Shown here piece by piece: positions 7,022-16,480 of a DNA stretch of 39,792 bases. The notes below the pieces were generated by a model that was given only the letters and a program-made list of their open reading frames with translations, was not told the origin of the DNA and did not search any database. The translations under genes were made by a program, and so were the position numbers. This stretch comes from Chara braunii (taxonomy: Eukaryota; Streptophyta; Charophyceae; Charales; Characeae), in the NCBI GenBank assembly GCA_003427395.1, contig BFEA01000278.1, forward strand, positions 1,230,586 through 1,270,377, read 5' to 3'. Within the stretch, counting starts at the first letter, position 1; every line of letters starts with the position of its first letter.

Positions 7022-8347
7022 GCTGCTTCGGAAATGGTTAGCAGATAGGGGATGGGGACGGGGATCCGTAGATCCAGAGCCTTCAAGGCGTCCAACACAT
7101 CGATATGGCCGTCCTTATACTCGGGGCCAGGCGCCGCAAGATCTTCGAACCCCAGTCGCCAAGGCCCGAGGTCGCTTTCCTCGGTAATCCGTTGGACGTG
7201 ACGTATTACCCCGATGGTCCCGGGTTCGAACATCGCTGCTGCCATATATTCATCGGGTCCTATCTCGGCGGCCGCAGGGGCCACCATCTCCGTCGTTCCA
7301 GTATCCATTACCGTGGCTACCCTCCCTTGTCCTACAGCAGCAGGAGCGGCTAACGGGATTTGGGAAGGTCCGGCCGCAGGTCTGGGCTTCGGACAGTCCT
7401 TCGCAAGGTGGCCTGGCTGATTACAGTTATAACAGCGTAGGGGCGGGGCAGCCCCGGCCACGGCCGGTCTTATCATAGGGGACCCGGCGACCATAGCAGC
7501 TTGTTGCCGTTGTGCGGCGGCTAGGCGATGTTGCGACAATCCTTGAACAAACTCCGTCAACGGGGCCACTACCGTAACTAATTGGGCCGCGACCTCTTTC
7601 ATGGATATTTCTTCCTCGTCCCGGCCTCCTTGAGCTTGATTAGCGCGACGGGAGGTCAAAGCGGAGGAAGAGTCTTTCCGGTCCGAGCCTTTTTTTGCTG
7701 GACCTAACCCGAAGCGTCCTCGAACATCCGTGCCGTAGCGGAGTAGCTATGGCGTCGACACCCGAAGGGTCGTCTTCGTCGGATTCTGAGTCCAGGCCGA
7801 CATCGTAATTTTCTTTTCCGTACTGAATGGCGTACTGAATTAGCTTCGTCAGGGTATGTTCTATAGGGTTGCATTTCTTGCGGATCTTTTTCCGCAGGCG
7901 AGAGTCTGACAATCCTCTAACGAAGTCAGTCCGTACCATTTTTTCGTCCACCTCAGAGCGGTCAGTTAGGTAGGTAAAACGTTCCGCGTATCTAGCTAGG
8001 GTCTCCCGAGGTTGCTGCGTATATTCCTTTATCAAACGAAGACACTGTCCCGGTGCTATGTGATCGAAACGGTCGAGAAATTTCCTCTGGAAGTTTAGCC
8101 AGTTAGAGAAGGGGTTCTGTCCATACCACTCAAAAGCGGTTTCGGCTAACCTTCTGGGAATTCGTTCCCGGAGCAGCTGGTCCGACCAGCCCTGAGATTT
8201 CAGGGCGGCTAGCCAGGTGCGAGGATCAGTTTCATCCTCAGAGAAAATGGGAACTTCCGAGGGATGAGGCACAAAATACAGGGGATGATCGACCATCGCC
8301 GCGTGGTTATCGTTGCTGTTTCCTCCCTCGTTTCCGGGTTCCACCAT
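6958..8347 (-). pseudogene. gag: Gag polyprotein (capsid plus CCHC zinc knuckle), one frameshift
   Basis: The chosen start is the ATG at 8347 (MVEPGNEGGNSN). The frame upstream has no ATG and runs through the leader. The capsid-type domain follows: PIFSEDETDPRTWLAAL, ETAFEWYGQNPFSNWLNFQR, then FLDRFDHIAP and ETLARYAERFTYL, a typical Retrotrans_gag pattern. After an acidic stretch (DSESDEDD, near 7790) the frame shifts around 7740; the alternate frame continues through GTDVRGRF and KDSSSALTSRRANQAQ. It reaches one perfect zinc knuckle, CYNCNQPGHLAKDC (7434-7393), which would bind the genomic RNA. The last 140 residues form an Ala/Pro-rich tail that ends at 6958. Gag would form the virus-like particle. 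The single frameshift makes this copy defective. Confidence 0.8.
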
Positions 8348-8526
8348 CGCGGGAGGCGGACCTCGAGCCCGGCCTCTCGCTCGGTACTGATTGGTATTCG
8401 CGGGCCGACGCCGACGAGGCGCCAGCCTACTCAAAATAAGAGAAAGTTTAAGAAAAGAAAGATAAAAAAGGAATCTCAAAATAAGATAGTCGTCCCAGGA
8501 CAACCTCGGACCCGAAACGAATCAGC
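8348..8526 (-). other. 5' leader of the gypsy element
   Basis: This is the untranslated segment between the 5' LTR and the gag ATG on the minus strand. It is open in the gag frame but has no ATG and encodes a hydrophobic stretch followed by an arginine-rich one, so I treat it as leader. It should contain primer-binding and packaging signals. Confidence 0.5.
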
Positions 8527-8536
8527 TGTGATACCA
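8525..8536 (-). promoter_or_regulatory. Candidate primer-binding site (iMet-tRNA-like)
   Basis: On the minus strand this reads TGGTATCACAGC, one mismatch from TGGTATCAGAGC, the usual plant initiator-Met primer-binding site. However, it overlaps the TATCACA that pairs with the LTR start as a terminal inverted repeat. Either the LTR ends a few bases earlier or the similarity is chance. Confidence 0.35.
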
Positions 8537-8862
8537 ACCTCCCGCCCCCTCGCGGCTTCCTGTACGGGGTCGCCGATCAGAGTCCTAGGAGGGGCGTGGC
8601 CGAGGATTTTTGGCCGTGGGGGTTGAGTCTCCTGGTCGAAACGGGAGGCTCTCGTTTTAAGCCAGAGGTTACCCTGGAGTCGAACTGTCGCCACGGAGTC
8701 CCGTAGAGGTCGGGTCACTTTGGAGCAATGAAATCAGAATGGTTCCGCAAAGACGAACTGCCGTCGTGAATCAAAATGGGGAAAGGCATCAAGGGGAGAG
8801 GGCCATGGTGGCGGAAGGCAGAAAACCCGGCCGGCATGAGTTTGATGTATAGGTGGTGGGTT

Positions 8863-8880
8863 CGAGGCCTTCAGGCCTCG
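8863..8880. repeat. Perfect hairpin in the LTR
   Basis: CGAGGCCT-TC-AGGCCTCG is a perfect 8-bp inverted repeat with a 2-nt loop. It may be a terminator-like or RNA structural element of the LTR transcript. Confidence 0.6.
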
Positions 8881-9052
8881 GCATCGGACTCATAAAGTCC
8901 GTGCGGAATTTCCCGAGAGGGCGAAACGGCGGGAGAGCCCGCGCGTACCCAAGTTCGAAATTGAGCGGGCAGCGCGTCTGCGTTGCGGGAGAGTGACGCT
9001 CCCTCGTATCCCAGAACCAGCCGTCACTAGGAGCACGAGTCTCCCTGGGGAC

Positions 9053-9243
9053 ACCAGCGACAGTCGAACTGCGGTCGCCACGCGGCGTGAGCGGCCGACC
9101 AAGCCAACACCGTCAAGTTAGTATAGGGCAATATCAAAGTCGGGGAANACCAGCGACAGTCGAACTGCGGTCGCCACGCGGCGTGAGCGGCCGACCAAGC
9201 CAACACCGTCAAGTTAGTATAGGGCAATATCAAAGTCGGGGAA
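9053..9243. other. Assembly join: 95-nt exact duplication around a single N
   Basis: Positions 9053-9147 and 9149-9243 are identical and separated by one N at 9148. This is the mark of two overlapping contigs placed end to end without merging, not of a biological tandem repeat. One copy should be removed before structural analysis of the LTR. Confidence 0.9.
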
Positions 9244-10063
9244 TCAAAACGATCAATCAGGACAAACCCGTTTCCCCTTATATTACACGCCCGAGGCGGG
9301 TCTCGCCAACCCACTTGCTCCGTTCGTCTCAGAGCGCGCCGTACATCCGCCTCGCAGTAGATGCTGTCGTCATCTTCGAGGGGGAAGGCCGGTAGCGAGA
9401 TGAGGCGATCGGAGGTGAGTGATGGTCACGGGCCAGACCCCACGCTCCCGGTCATCCGAACCAACACCGTCTCCATACAACTCGGTGCAACCCTTCTCGC
9501 TCAAGGTTAGTGCGTCGGGAGATGATGGCGAATTCCAAGTTTTTTTCCCCTTGCAGGGGCGTCGACCGCGCGCGCGGACGCAGGCGGTTGACGTCACCGG
9601 TGCGGGGACGAGAAGCTCCAACAACGACGGCTACCAATTCAAAAGAAGGGCGGAGAGAGAGAGAAAGGATTTACACCGAGACTGCGCATGCACGCAGGAA
9701 AGGGCCGCGGAAGGGAGGGGACAACGAGATTGACACACTCCTACTCCTCAAGCAGACGGTCATCCAGTTCAATTCCCCCGTCCCCGTCCGGATACGTACG
9801 TACACGCATACATGCATGCAGTCATCAACCATTGACAGGACATCCCACCATCCATAGACTTTTGACATCACTCATGTGCACGGCAAGCTCCCATCACTCG
9901 GGGCCTCCACACACATCATGCGTAGATAAAGCAGCAATGGAGATAAAGCCGAGTCCTTCTTGCATTCAAAAATTCCCAACTGACCGCCGCCCCCAGGCGC
10001 AGCCTTCAAAACTTCCCAAGATCACCGACCACCATAGCCACAAGGCCCTGCCGCAGTCGGCGT

Positions 10064-10254
10064 CCAATCTCCACCACTGCTCAGTCCCTCCGACTGCTTC
10101 GCCCCGAGTCTACCGCGGGCCCACCCCACGTCGTCACTCCGCCCGTCCTTGGGCTCGTNCCAATCTCCACCACTGCTCAGTCCCTCCGACTGCTTCGCCC
10201 CGAGTCTACCGCGGGCCCACCCCACGTCGTCACTCCGCCCGTCCTTGGGCTCGT
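10064..10254. other. Assembly join: second 95-nt exact duplication around a single N
   Basis: Positions 10064-10158 and 10160-10254 are identical, with one N at 10159. The same 95-mer forms positions 1-95 of the window. The two LTR copies first differ at the next base (T at 96, C at 10255), so the 95-mer is a collapsed graph node shared by the two LTRs. Confidence 0.9.
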
Positions 10255-10952
10255 CGAGCCTGTTCGGCACTGTGGACTTTCGCGCATAGCTCGCGCAGCA
10301 TTGCATCCGAGATCAAAGAGAGAGAGAGGAGAGGGTTGCGAGAATTTATCACGCGGGAGGCGGCGGGTTGTCAGCGCGAGGTGCGGGCAGTGCAGGGTGC
10401 AGATGAGCAGGACAGAAGAAAGGTGGGAAGTCAGAGGGTTCGACTTCGCAGAGTCGAAATGGCCGTACGTGATTGGGGTGTTCGTTCAAGTGGTGCGCGT
10501 TTTCCCGCTCTCCACATTGATCCGAGCATCCCAACTACACGGCCAATCACTCGCGGAGGAAGACGGGGTGAGGATCGAGCTTTGCATGCGGGGAGACGAA
10601 GAGTCCAGCATGGAAGGGAGCGCGCAACAAGAAAGGAAGATGGCGCAGGAATGCAAAGCAAGAAACGGGGGTGCGAGGCGCGCGAAGAAGTCGGAGCTTA
10701 GGCGCGCGTGCGCAAAACATTCAAAAAGGTCCCAACCAAATCTGTTTCTTGGTTTTCATACCGCGGCCGCTATTCGCCCGCGCGGGAGTTATTAGCCAAA
10801 AAGGTGAAAAAGTCGTTTCAGAAAAAAAACAAAAAAAACAAAAGCAATAAGAAAGAAAAACCCGTTTCATTCAGTTCCGTGCTACGGGGCTTTCGGGGGA
10901 TTTGTCCTCAAGGATACGGAAAGCCGCGCAGTACGGTTCTGAGCTTATCACA

Positions 10953-11314
10953 AGCGCGATCATGTGGTTACAATCCCTGCAGGTTACCCCGTTAGCCACG
11001 TGGCTGAAAGCCACAGGCATGGACTTGGACACATCCTCTGCCCACCTGTGGTTGGACTGCCCTCTATCGGCCCGAATCTGGGAATGGTGGAAGGAACAAT
11101 GGAAAACCCTGTTCAATGACACCTTCGTATGGACCGCAACTCCAAGATTTTCAAGAAGGTTGAAATTCCCCTCCCACAGATAACCTCCCGAATCAAGGCA
11201 AACATCCGGCTCTTGATCATGGCTGACAAGTGGAGATCAGGGAAACAATCTTACGCAAACCAACTAAGGCTCGGGAAGACCTGCCCAGCCATTGCTGGCT
11301 CCACTAGCCTTTAG
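10953..11314 (+). pseudogene. C-terminal fragment of a LINE (non-LTR) ORF2
   Basis: The plus-strand frame from 10953 reads SAHLWLDCPLSARIWEWW, the HLxxxCPxAxxxW signature of the zinc-binding region (zf-RVT) at the C-terminus of plant-type L1 reverse transcriptases. Near 11128 the frame shifts and continues as MDRNSKIFKKVE..., the usual W..RN.RIF tail, then NIRLLIMADKWRSGKQ, ending with TAG at 11312-11314. The polymerase and endonuclease domains are absent. The gypsy LTR abuts it directly, so the LTR element probably inserted into a LINE copy that continues left of the element. Confidence 0.7.
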
Positions 11315-11770
11315 GATTAATCATAGAGTGAAGCTAGAACAAAGATAGACTTAGTAATTATAGCGCGACTTAGTGCTGCACGGGTGCGTGTGCCTATGAT
11401 GCTGCTATGGCAACAAGCAAGTGGCGAGGCAAAGGCGGCGTGGAAGTGGCGAGGCGCTGGCCACTGATGGACGGCGAGGCGCTGGCTGATCCGGCTCTTG
11501 ATCGTGGCTGACTTGTGGAGATCAGGGAAGCAATATTACGCAAACCAACTGAGGCTCAGGAAGACCTGACCAGCCATTGCTGGCTCCACTAGGCTTTAGG
11601 ATTAACCATAGAGTGGAGCTAGAACAAAGATAGACTTAGTAATTATAGCGCGACTTAGCGCTGCACGGGTGAGTGCGCCTACGATGCTGCTATGGCAACA
11701 AGCAAGTGGCGAGGCAAAGGCGGCGTGGAAGTGGCGAGGCGCTGGCCACGGATGGACGGCGAGGCGCTAG
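11204..11770 (+). repeat. 285-bp tandem duplication of LINE end plus 3' flank
   Basis: Copy 1 (11204-11488) and copy 2 (11489-about 11770) both start ATCCGGCTCTTGATC. Both contain the LINE C-terminal codons, the CTTAGTAATTATAGCGCGAC block and CAACAAGCAAGTGGCGAGGC. They differ by roughly 5-7 percent by eye. The second copy has an extra in-frame stop in the LINE-derived part. Confidence 0.8.
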
Positions 11771-11880
11771 CTTCCTACGGGTGGCGAGGCGCTGGTCACT
11801 TGCGAGTAGTGGGGCGCTGGCTTTTCACATGTCGCGAGGCGCTGGTGGCTTGCACGCGGCGGGTTGTTGGCTGCTTGTGG
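11415..11880 (+). repeat. GC-rich degenerate minisatellite (GGCGAGGCGCTGG core)
   Basis: The core GGCGAGGCGCTGG recurs every 20-35 nt, with variants such as GGGGCGCTGG and GCGAGGCGCTGG, spanning the ends of both tandem copies and beyond. A related GGCGCTGG-rich patch occurs at 13300-13345. The open frames across it are by-products of repeat periodicity. Confidence 0.6.
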
Positions 11881-12601
11881 CAGATGCGAGCGCTGATGTG
11901 GCGTGAGCACCCCAAAGCTGCGTGAGTGGTATACGGCAGAAGTGGTGAAGTGGTCAGAGTGAGCGCTTAATGCACGCATGGAAACCAGAGGCACTAGGCC
12001 AAGCCACGTCACGGGCTGAGGAGGCATGTGGTCTAAGTCACAGTGGCGAGGGGAGAGTAGTGGTGGTGGCGGCTGCTCGAACAGTCTCTCTGTGACTTCC
12101 ACACGAAGTACTCCACAGTTAACGCCCCTTTAGGAGGCTGTAATGCTCAAGCAAGTTGGTGCAATGCCAATGTCGGTGGAAGAAATTGGAGTTCGCCCCA
12201 TGGAGACCGAAGTGCGTTGGACTCCACTTGTCTACGTCGTCACAGCGCTGGCCCGCATTCTCAGGAGGAAGATCATCAAGGAGTCATTATCAAGGGAGCT
12301 GCTCATTTTTTATTATTATTTTTTCTTATCTTGTGCAGGTTATCTAACAAGAGCATCAAGATTATCATCATTATCATCTCTAAGGGGAATCATCATCTGA
12401 AGTCATTCATACTAAAGTGTATCAATTCATAATTCTTCATTACGGGTCAATGGGTCATCATCTTCACTGGCCACTGTCTTCCTATTAATCACTGTCATCT
12501 TCTTTTATTATTACAACAATAGTGAGTTGTCGATCTTCCACACCGGTGCCATTAGGGTATCGCAAGTTCAAATGTTCCTTATTTATTTCTCGCCAATTTT
12601 A
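11881..12601. other. Intergenic stretch without a supported gene
   Basis: There is one 85-codon frame at 12143-12400 with no recognisable domain. A T-rich tract ending CTTGTGCAG at 12340 looks like a 3' splice site in a tract with TTA repeats, but no exon can be supported. Confidence 0.4.
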
Positions 12602-12602
12602 T

Positions 12603-12627
12603 CTCATCATCATCATCATCATCATCG

Positions 12628-12660
<33 letters not shown>
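12603..12660. repeat. (TCA)n microsatellite
   Basis: About 19 TCA/CAT triplets with one interruption (CGT). Confidence 0.95.
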
Positions 12661-12661
<1 letters not shown>

Positions 12662-12662
<1 letters not shown>

Positions 12663-13775
12663 GTTTATTTTTTCATTTTTTCATCAATCTGTAGATATGT
12701 ATGTGTTGGTGGTTATATTCTCTTTGCCCAGATAGGTTATGGCCTAGTTGGTAGGTAAGTCGGTCAGGAAGGGAGCGCTACTCCGCAGGGGTAACACAAG
12801 GTGGGAGGTAATTGCCCTTTAGGGAGTATACGCAGGTGATGGGAGCTGACCTGGGCTAAGGCTGGGAGATATGTATGGGGGCACGTTATATCCTGGCGGA
12901 GGCAGACTAGGGCAGAGTGTCAGATTTGAGGTACACATTTTGGGGGAACTGGTTACTTCAAGGCAGAAGGGAATGGGAGGATATCTCTCTCGTTGGGGCT
13001 GATAGGAACTTCATACTGATAGTGGGGTTCAGATCAGCGGAGGCAGCGAAAGGAGAAGAGGAGAACATGAAAAGAGGGGAGAGGAGGAGAGCACATGGAG
13101 GAGGGGGAGGGGTGGAGAGGAATAGTCATCAACATCCTCATCATTATCCAACAATTTAGTGATCATCTCAGGGTACTCGTCAAATTTCATCATCAGAGAG
13201 GTTTTTAATCAGGATTCCGATATTATCAGATCCTAGATTTCTAGTTGGCATTCTAGCTTAGCTAATTTCCTAATTAAGCCTTTTTGTGTAATGGCCAGGT
13301 TGAGTTGGCGCTAGAACGACGCTGGCCGGCGCTGGGGCGGTGCCCTGTAACCTACTTTAGTAGGAGCTTGAGGCTTTGTATAGAGGTCTGGCATTGCCGA
13401 GGGAGGAAGGTGATCTGCAAACTTAACTAATGGCTACAATCTGGCCGACGATGGTCGGAGCTGGGGTGGGTATCGCTGCCCTGTAACCGAGCCAGAATGG
13501 GGTGTGAAACCAGGAAGAGGCCTAATTGGTGCACAACACAGGCTCAGTTGTGATTGGTTGGTTGGAATGGATACAAAAATTTAGAGATAGGATAGTATTT
13601 GAATGCTGGGTAGACAATCATTCTGATTAGTATTCATCTGTCTTTATTTCATGATCTCAATCATCCACTCTATCATCGTGAATTATCGTAAATCATCCTA
13701 AATGATCCTCAATCATCCCAAATTATCATCAGTGATCATCAACGATCATCAATCATGAATGTATTTCCATTATAA
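12662..13775. other. Intergenic stretch with old repeats
   Basis: No gene is seen. TGGCCTAGTTGG at 12740-12751 fits the tRNA A-box but has no B-box at the right distance. Two related blocks, 13321-13352 and 13441-13488, start CTGGCCG and end CCCTGTAACC. Positions 13655-13760 carry a degenerate run of AATCATCC/GATCATCA words about 12 nt apart. Confidence 0.4.
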
Positions 13776-13799
13776 GGGACGTTGGGCCCGGTTCCAATC
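13776..13799 (+). repeat. Dispersed hairpin motif, copy 1
   Basis: GGGAC is followed by GTTGGGCCCGGTTCCAATC. GTTGG pairs with CCAAT. It is the most diverged copy, but the pairing is kept by changes on both arms relative to copy 2. Confidence 0.55.
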
Positions 13800-14087
13800 A
13801 CGTGTTGCTCCCCACGAATAGATTGGAACAATTTTTCTTATAAAAAAAAAAAAAAAAGGCTTAGGAAGACCTGGGCCAAGGATAACAAACTGGCAATGAT
13901 CTCTCCCGAAGGCAGGATTGTCTTCTCCAAATGGCTAACCCAGCCCAGATCCGAGCTCCTCCTCTGGTCGAAATAGGCTAGGCCTAGTTTCTACCCCAGG
14001 CTCAACGCAGTAACAGGATCAACATCCCGAACCTTAGGGAGACATCCACTCCCCTCTAGGGACCCGACTTGATCCCGTTAGTTCCAA

Positions 14088-14111
14088 GGGACGCTGGACC
14101 CGGTTTCCAGC
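14088..14111 (+). repeat. Dispersed hairpin motif, copy 2
   Basis: GGGAC is followed by GCTGGACCCGGTTTCCAGC, a 6-bp stem (GCTGGA/TCCAGC) with a 7-nt loop. Confidence 0.7.
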
Positions 14112-14207
14112 ACTACCGCAGGGGACGTTTTCCCTTCCACAACAGTTGTTTTTTCCACAGGTTTACAAGCTCGAGATATCCCGACTTTGGGACATTCCAG
14201 GCCGCAA

Positions 14208-14231
14208 GGGACACTGGACCCGGTTTCCAGC
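14208..14231 (+). repeat. Dispersed hairpin motif, copy 3
   Basis: GGGAC is followed by ACTGGACCCGGTTTCCAGC, identical to copy 2 except for the first stem base. Confidence 0.7.
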
Positions 14232-14433
14232 AAAGGCCAGGCTAGCCTTCAGAATCACGGTTTCTTTTTCCGCGTCGAAAGGTGGAGGTTTGCCCGGCCT
14301 CATTTACATTAGACATAGGTTTAGAGCTACAGATAGGGGCATGATGGCCCTAAGTTATATGTCAGTCCTTTAGTATATTTTGGTTTATCACTTGGCTAGC
14401 CCAGTTGTTAATTTATTTGAGAGTGGCAACACA

Positions 14434-14457
14434 GGGACGCTGGACCCGATTACCGGC
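14434..14457 (+). repeat. Dispersed hairpin motif, copy 4
   Basis: GGGAC is followed by GCTGGACCCGATTACCGGC. The stem GCTGG/CCGGC is kept with one T-G wobble pair. Confidence 0.65.
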
Positions 14458-14813
14458 TCAAGCCTAATCTGGGTAATGGCCCCAGGCATCTCCGGGTTGG
14501 TATGTTGAGGGATTCCCGACCTCATTTTGCGTATGGAAAGACTGCAAAAAAAAAAAAAAAAAACACGAACCGAGTGCATCTACCTGTGAAAGGGGGAAAA
14601 GGACACTCCTTACTATTTATAGCAAACCGACAAACCTGGCCATTTTCTGCAGGAAGATGCACTTGTTTGGTTTTGTGTTTGGTGTGCAGACAACCCCCTT
14701 GCATCCCCTCTGCTTCCATTCGTGTTGCTCGCCACGTCCCCTCAGCCGCACAAAACCCCAAAAAAATAAACTGGAAAAAATTGCAGCCTACCCAGGGCCA
14801 AGTCCCACTAGCA
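14458..14813. other. Intergenic stretch with A-tract and loose inverted repeat
   Basis: A run of about 19 A residues lies near 14546. The block around 14566-14586 (GAGTGCATCTACCTG) is loosely inverted at 14649-14668 (CAGGAAGATGCACTTG). No gene is supported. Confidence 0.4.
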
Positions 14814-14939
14814 GCGTTGAGCTACCTCAACGCCGGAATCTTGACGCTTTTGCGGAGATGTGCAGAAATGGGGTTGAGTTTCCCGAACTGGACATCTCCA
14901 CAAACACATCCAGATTCATGCGTTGAGGTAGCTCAACGC
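14814..14939. repeat. 126-nt structure bounded by exact inverted copies of a 20-nt quasi-palindrome
   Basis: GCGTTGAGCTACCTCAACGC (14814-14833) is itself an 8-bp hairpin with loop CTAC. Its exact reverse complement occurs at 14920-14939, so the segment can form two small hairpins or one long one. The pairing extends weakly inward through GAATCT. The outer flanks do not match. Confidence 0.8.
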
Positions 14940-15379
14940 TACTTGACCCCCGACGTGTATCGACAAGCACGAAAGGGTTACATAAATAATAATAATAAAT
15001 TACGTAAAAGAAAACGATAATAATAAAATAACAGTTTTAGAAAAAGAAAACAAACACCCCCTCTCCTCTGGTGCTTTTCCTTTCCTTTCTTTCCTTCCTT
15101 TACCTCCTATTACCTCCTATATTCATTCACCCTTCCTCCCAAAGAGGAAGCGCCGGACGTCGACCGGGACAGCACACCGACGACCTGCACATGCTACAAT
15201 AGGTCGCCCGCTCCTAAAACAGACCCACTACTGGTCTTAGACTTCCCACCGACCGCACCCTTCCCTTTTTTATTTCCGCACCCCGAAATTCCCCCCTTTC
15301 CCTCCTTAGACCTCCTTTGGACTCGGCGACATTGCTCGAAATGGAAACTGTCACAAAACGTCAAAAAGACAACTGCACT
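14940..15379. other. Intergenic stretch
   Basis: It contains AATAAT-rich and CCTTTCC-rich low-complexity sequence (14985-15130) and a tandem TATTACCTCC pair near 15107-15120. No gene is supported. Confidence 0.4.
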
Positions 15380-15505
15380 GAGGGCAGCCTTTTGGCTGCG
15401 AAATGATTGAAGGACAGGCTGGAGTTCGAATCCCGCAACGTTGCAATAAGGGATGGTATGTCCAGGCAAGCACCATTTCAATTAAAAAAAACAAAAAAAC
15501 AAAGG
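15380..15505 (+). repeat. Possible SINE fragment with tRNA-type B box and A-rich tail
   Basis: GAGTTCGAATCC at 15422-15433 is close to the Pol III B-box. About 45-55 nt downstream comes an A-rich tail with C interruptions (15482-15502), as in SINEs. An upstream TTGGCTGCG is only a weak A-box, and the T-stem is imperfect. Confidence 0.3.
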
Positions 15506-16221
15506 GAAAATTGTGTTGAAATGCTCCTAAAAATTTGGATATTTTATTAGATACCCCTAAAACAAAGGGGTACTGCTGAACTGCCCAAAACTTTCTCATT
15601 TGCGCCCCTCCCTCGCGTCGGCATCTTTGCCGTGTGCGGTGGCCCTGGGCTGCAGGGGCCATCCATTTCTTTGGCCATCCCCAGGTTCACCTTCGATCCA
15701 TGCATGGTCGTTTGGAAGAGATATATTTTTTAGCTGTGGAAGACGCGGGTGAGAATTGATTTTTGAATCTGGCGGGAGGCGACATTGGACCAATCATGGC
15801 AATAAGGGCCTTGCCCCACATACCATCGAATAGTTTAGTATACTAGTCTGTGTAACAGTTGACGACGGAAAACGAACGCCCTTCTGCATTTGTGTTTGCC
15901 GCCTGAATAATAAATGGGTGTCCGTCGGCTACTCTCATATCTTTGCAAAACGAGCGTGAATATTAGTGTATAACATGGACAGATATACCTCCACGATTTT
16001 TGCTTTTTTTTTTGCTTCTGCACGTCTTGCCTTTTTTTCTTTTGCTTTTGCACGTCCACAGTCGTGTCAGCGAGGCCCTTTGTGTGCAATTATCGTAGTC
16101 GCTCGACTACTCTAGAAATGTGCAAAACGATAGTCACTCGTGAATCTGCTATCACGGCATGGAAAGATACACTGCCATGACTTTTGTCTTTCCTGTGGCG
16201 GAGCCAGTCAAAGAGAAGAGG
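15506..16221. other. Intergenic stretch
   Basis: No gene is supported. The words TTTGCTTCTGCACGTC and TTTGCTTTTGCACGTC near 16010-16056 form a short tandem duplication with T-tracts. Confidence 0.4.
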
Positions 16222-16345
16222 CCTGCGGGCCTAGACTCAGTTGGTAAGGCACATAAGTTGCATTCGGAAGGTTGTGCCTGTTGGCCCCCCAAGCCAGCAC
16301 TGGCAGGACCTTGGTTGATGTTGTTGGCTGCTATGCAGCAACAAT
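16222..16345 (+). repeat. Possible tRNA-derived SINE head
   Basis: GCCTAGACTCAGTTGGTAAG (16230-16248 region) closely resembles the 5' third of a tRNA, including the A-box TAGNCTCAGTTGG with one inserted base. The B-box region is degraded (GGAAGGTTGTGCC near 16269). CTGCTATGCAGCAA near 16332 forms a small hairpin. Confidence 0.35.
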
Positions 16346-16480
16346 ATTGGCCATAAGAGACCGCCATGTGGGGTTGGGGGATGGGGGTTAGGGGGGAGGT
16401 GAAGTGACTGGTCATTGCTCGGCGCTAGCACCGCCGATCTCCCCGATCAGAATGCCTGCCCACCCCTCGTCAACGTTGTC

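Larger units (their letters stand above)
8527..10952 (-). repeat. 5' LTR of the gypsy element (about 2.2-2.4 kb)
   Basis: The outer edge at 10952 is fixed by the end of identity with 1-793. The inner edge at 8527 is inferred from the 7-bp terminal inverted repeat TGTGATA (8527-8533) and TATCACA (10946-10952), giving the TG...CA form. The length of 2426 nt includes two artificial 95-nt duplications plus single Ns, so the real length is near 2234 nt. It should contain the promoter and polyadenylation signals, but I could not place a convincing TATA box. It contains a perfect hairpin at 8863-8880. The target-site duplication cannot be checked because the left LTR end is outside the window. Confidence 0.6.

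Noticed and set aside
8348-8503. N-terminal extension of gag with a hydrophobic stretch
   Set aside because: No ATG; it lies in the leader and the first ATG in frame is at 8347.
12522-12758. 78-codon ORF over the TCA repeat
   Set aside because: Its length comes from the microsatellite reading as isoleucine runs.
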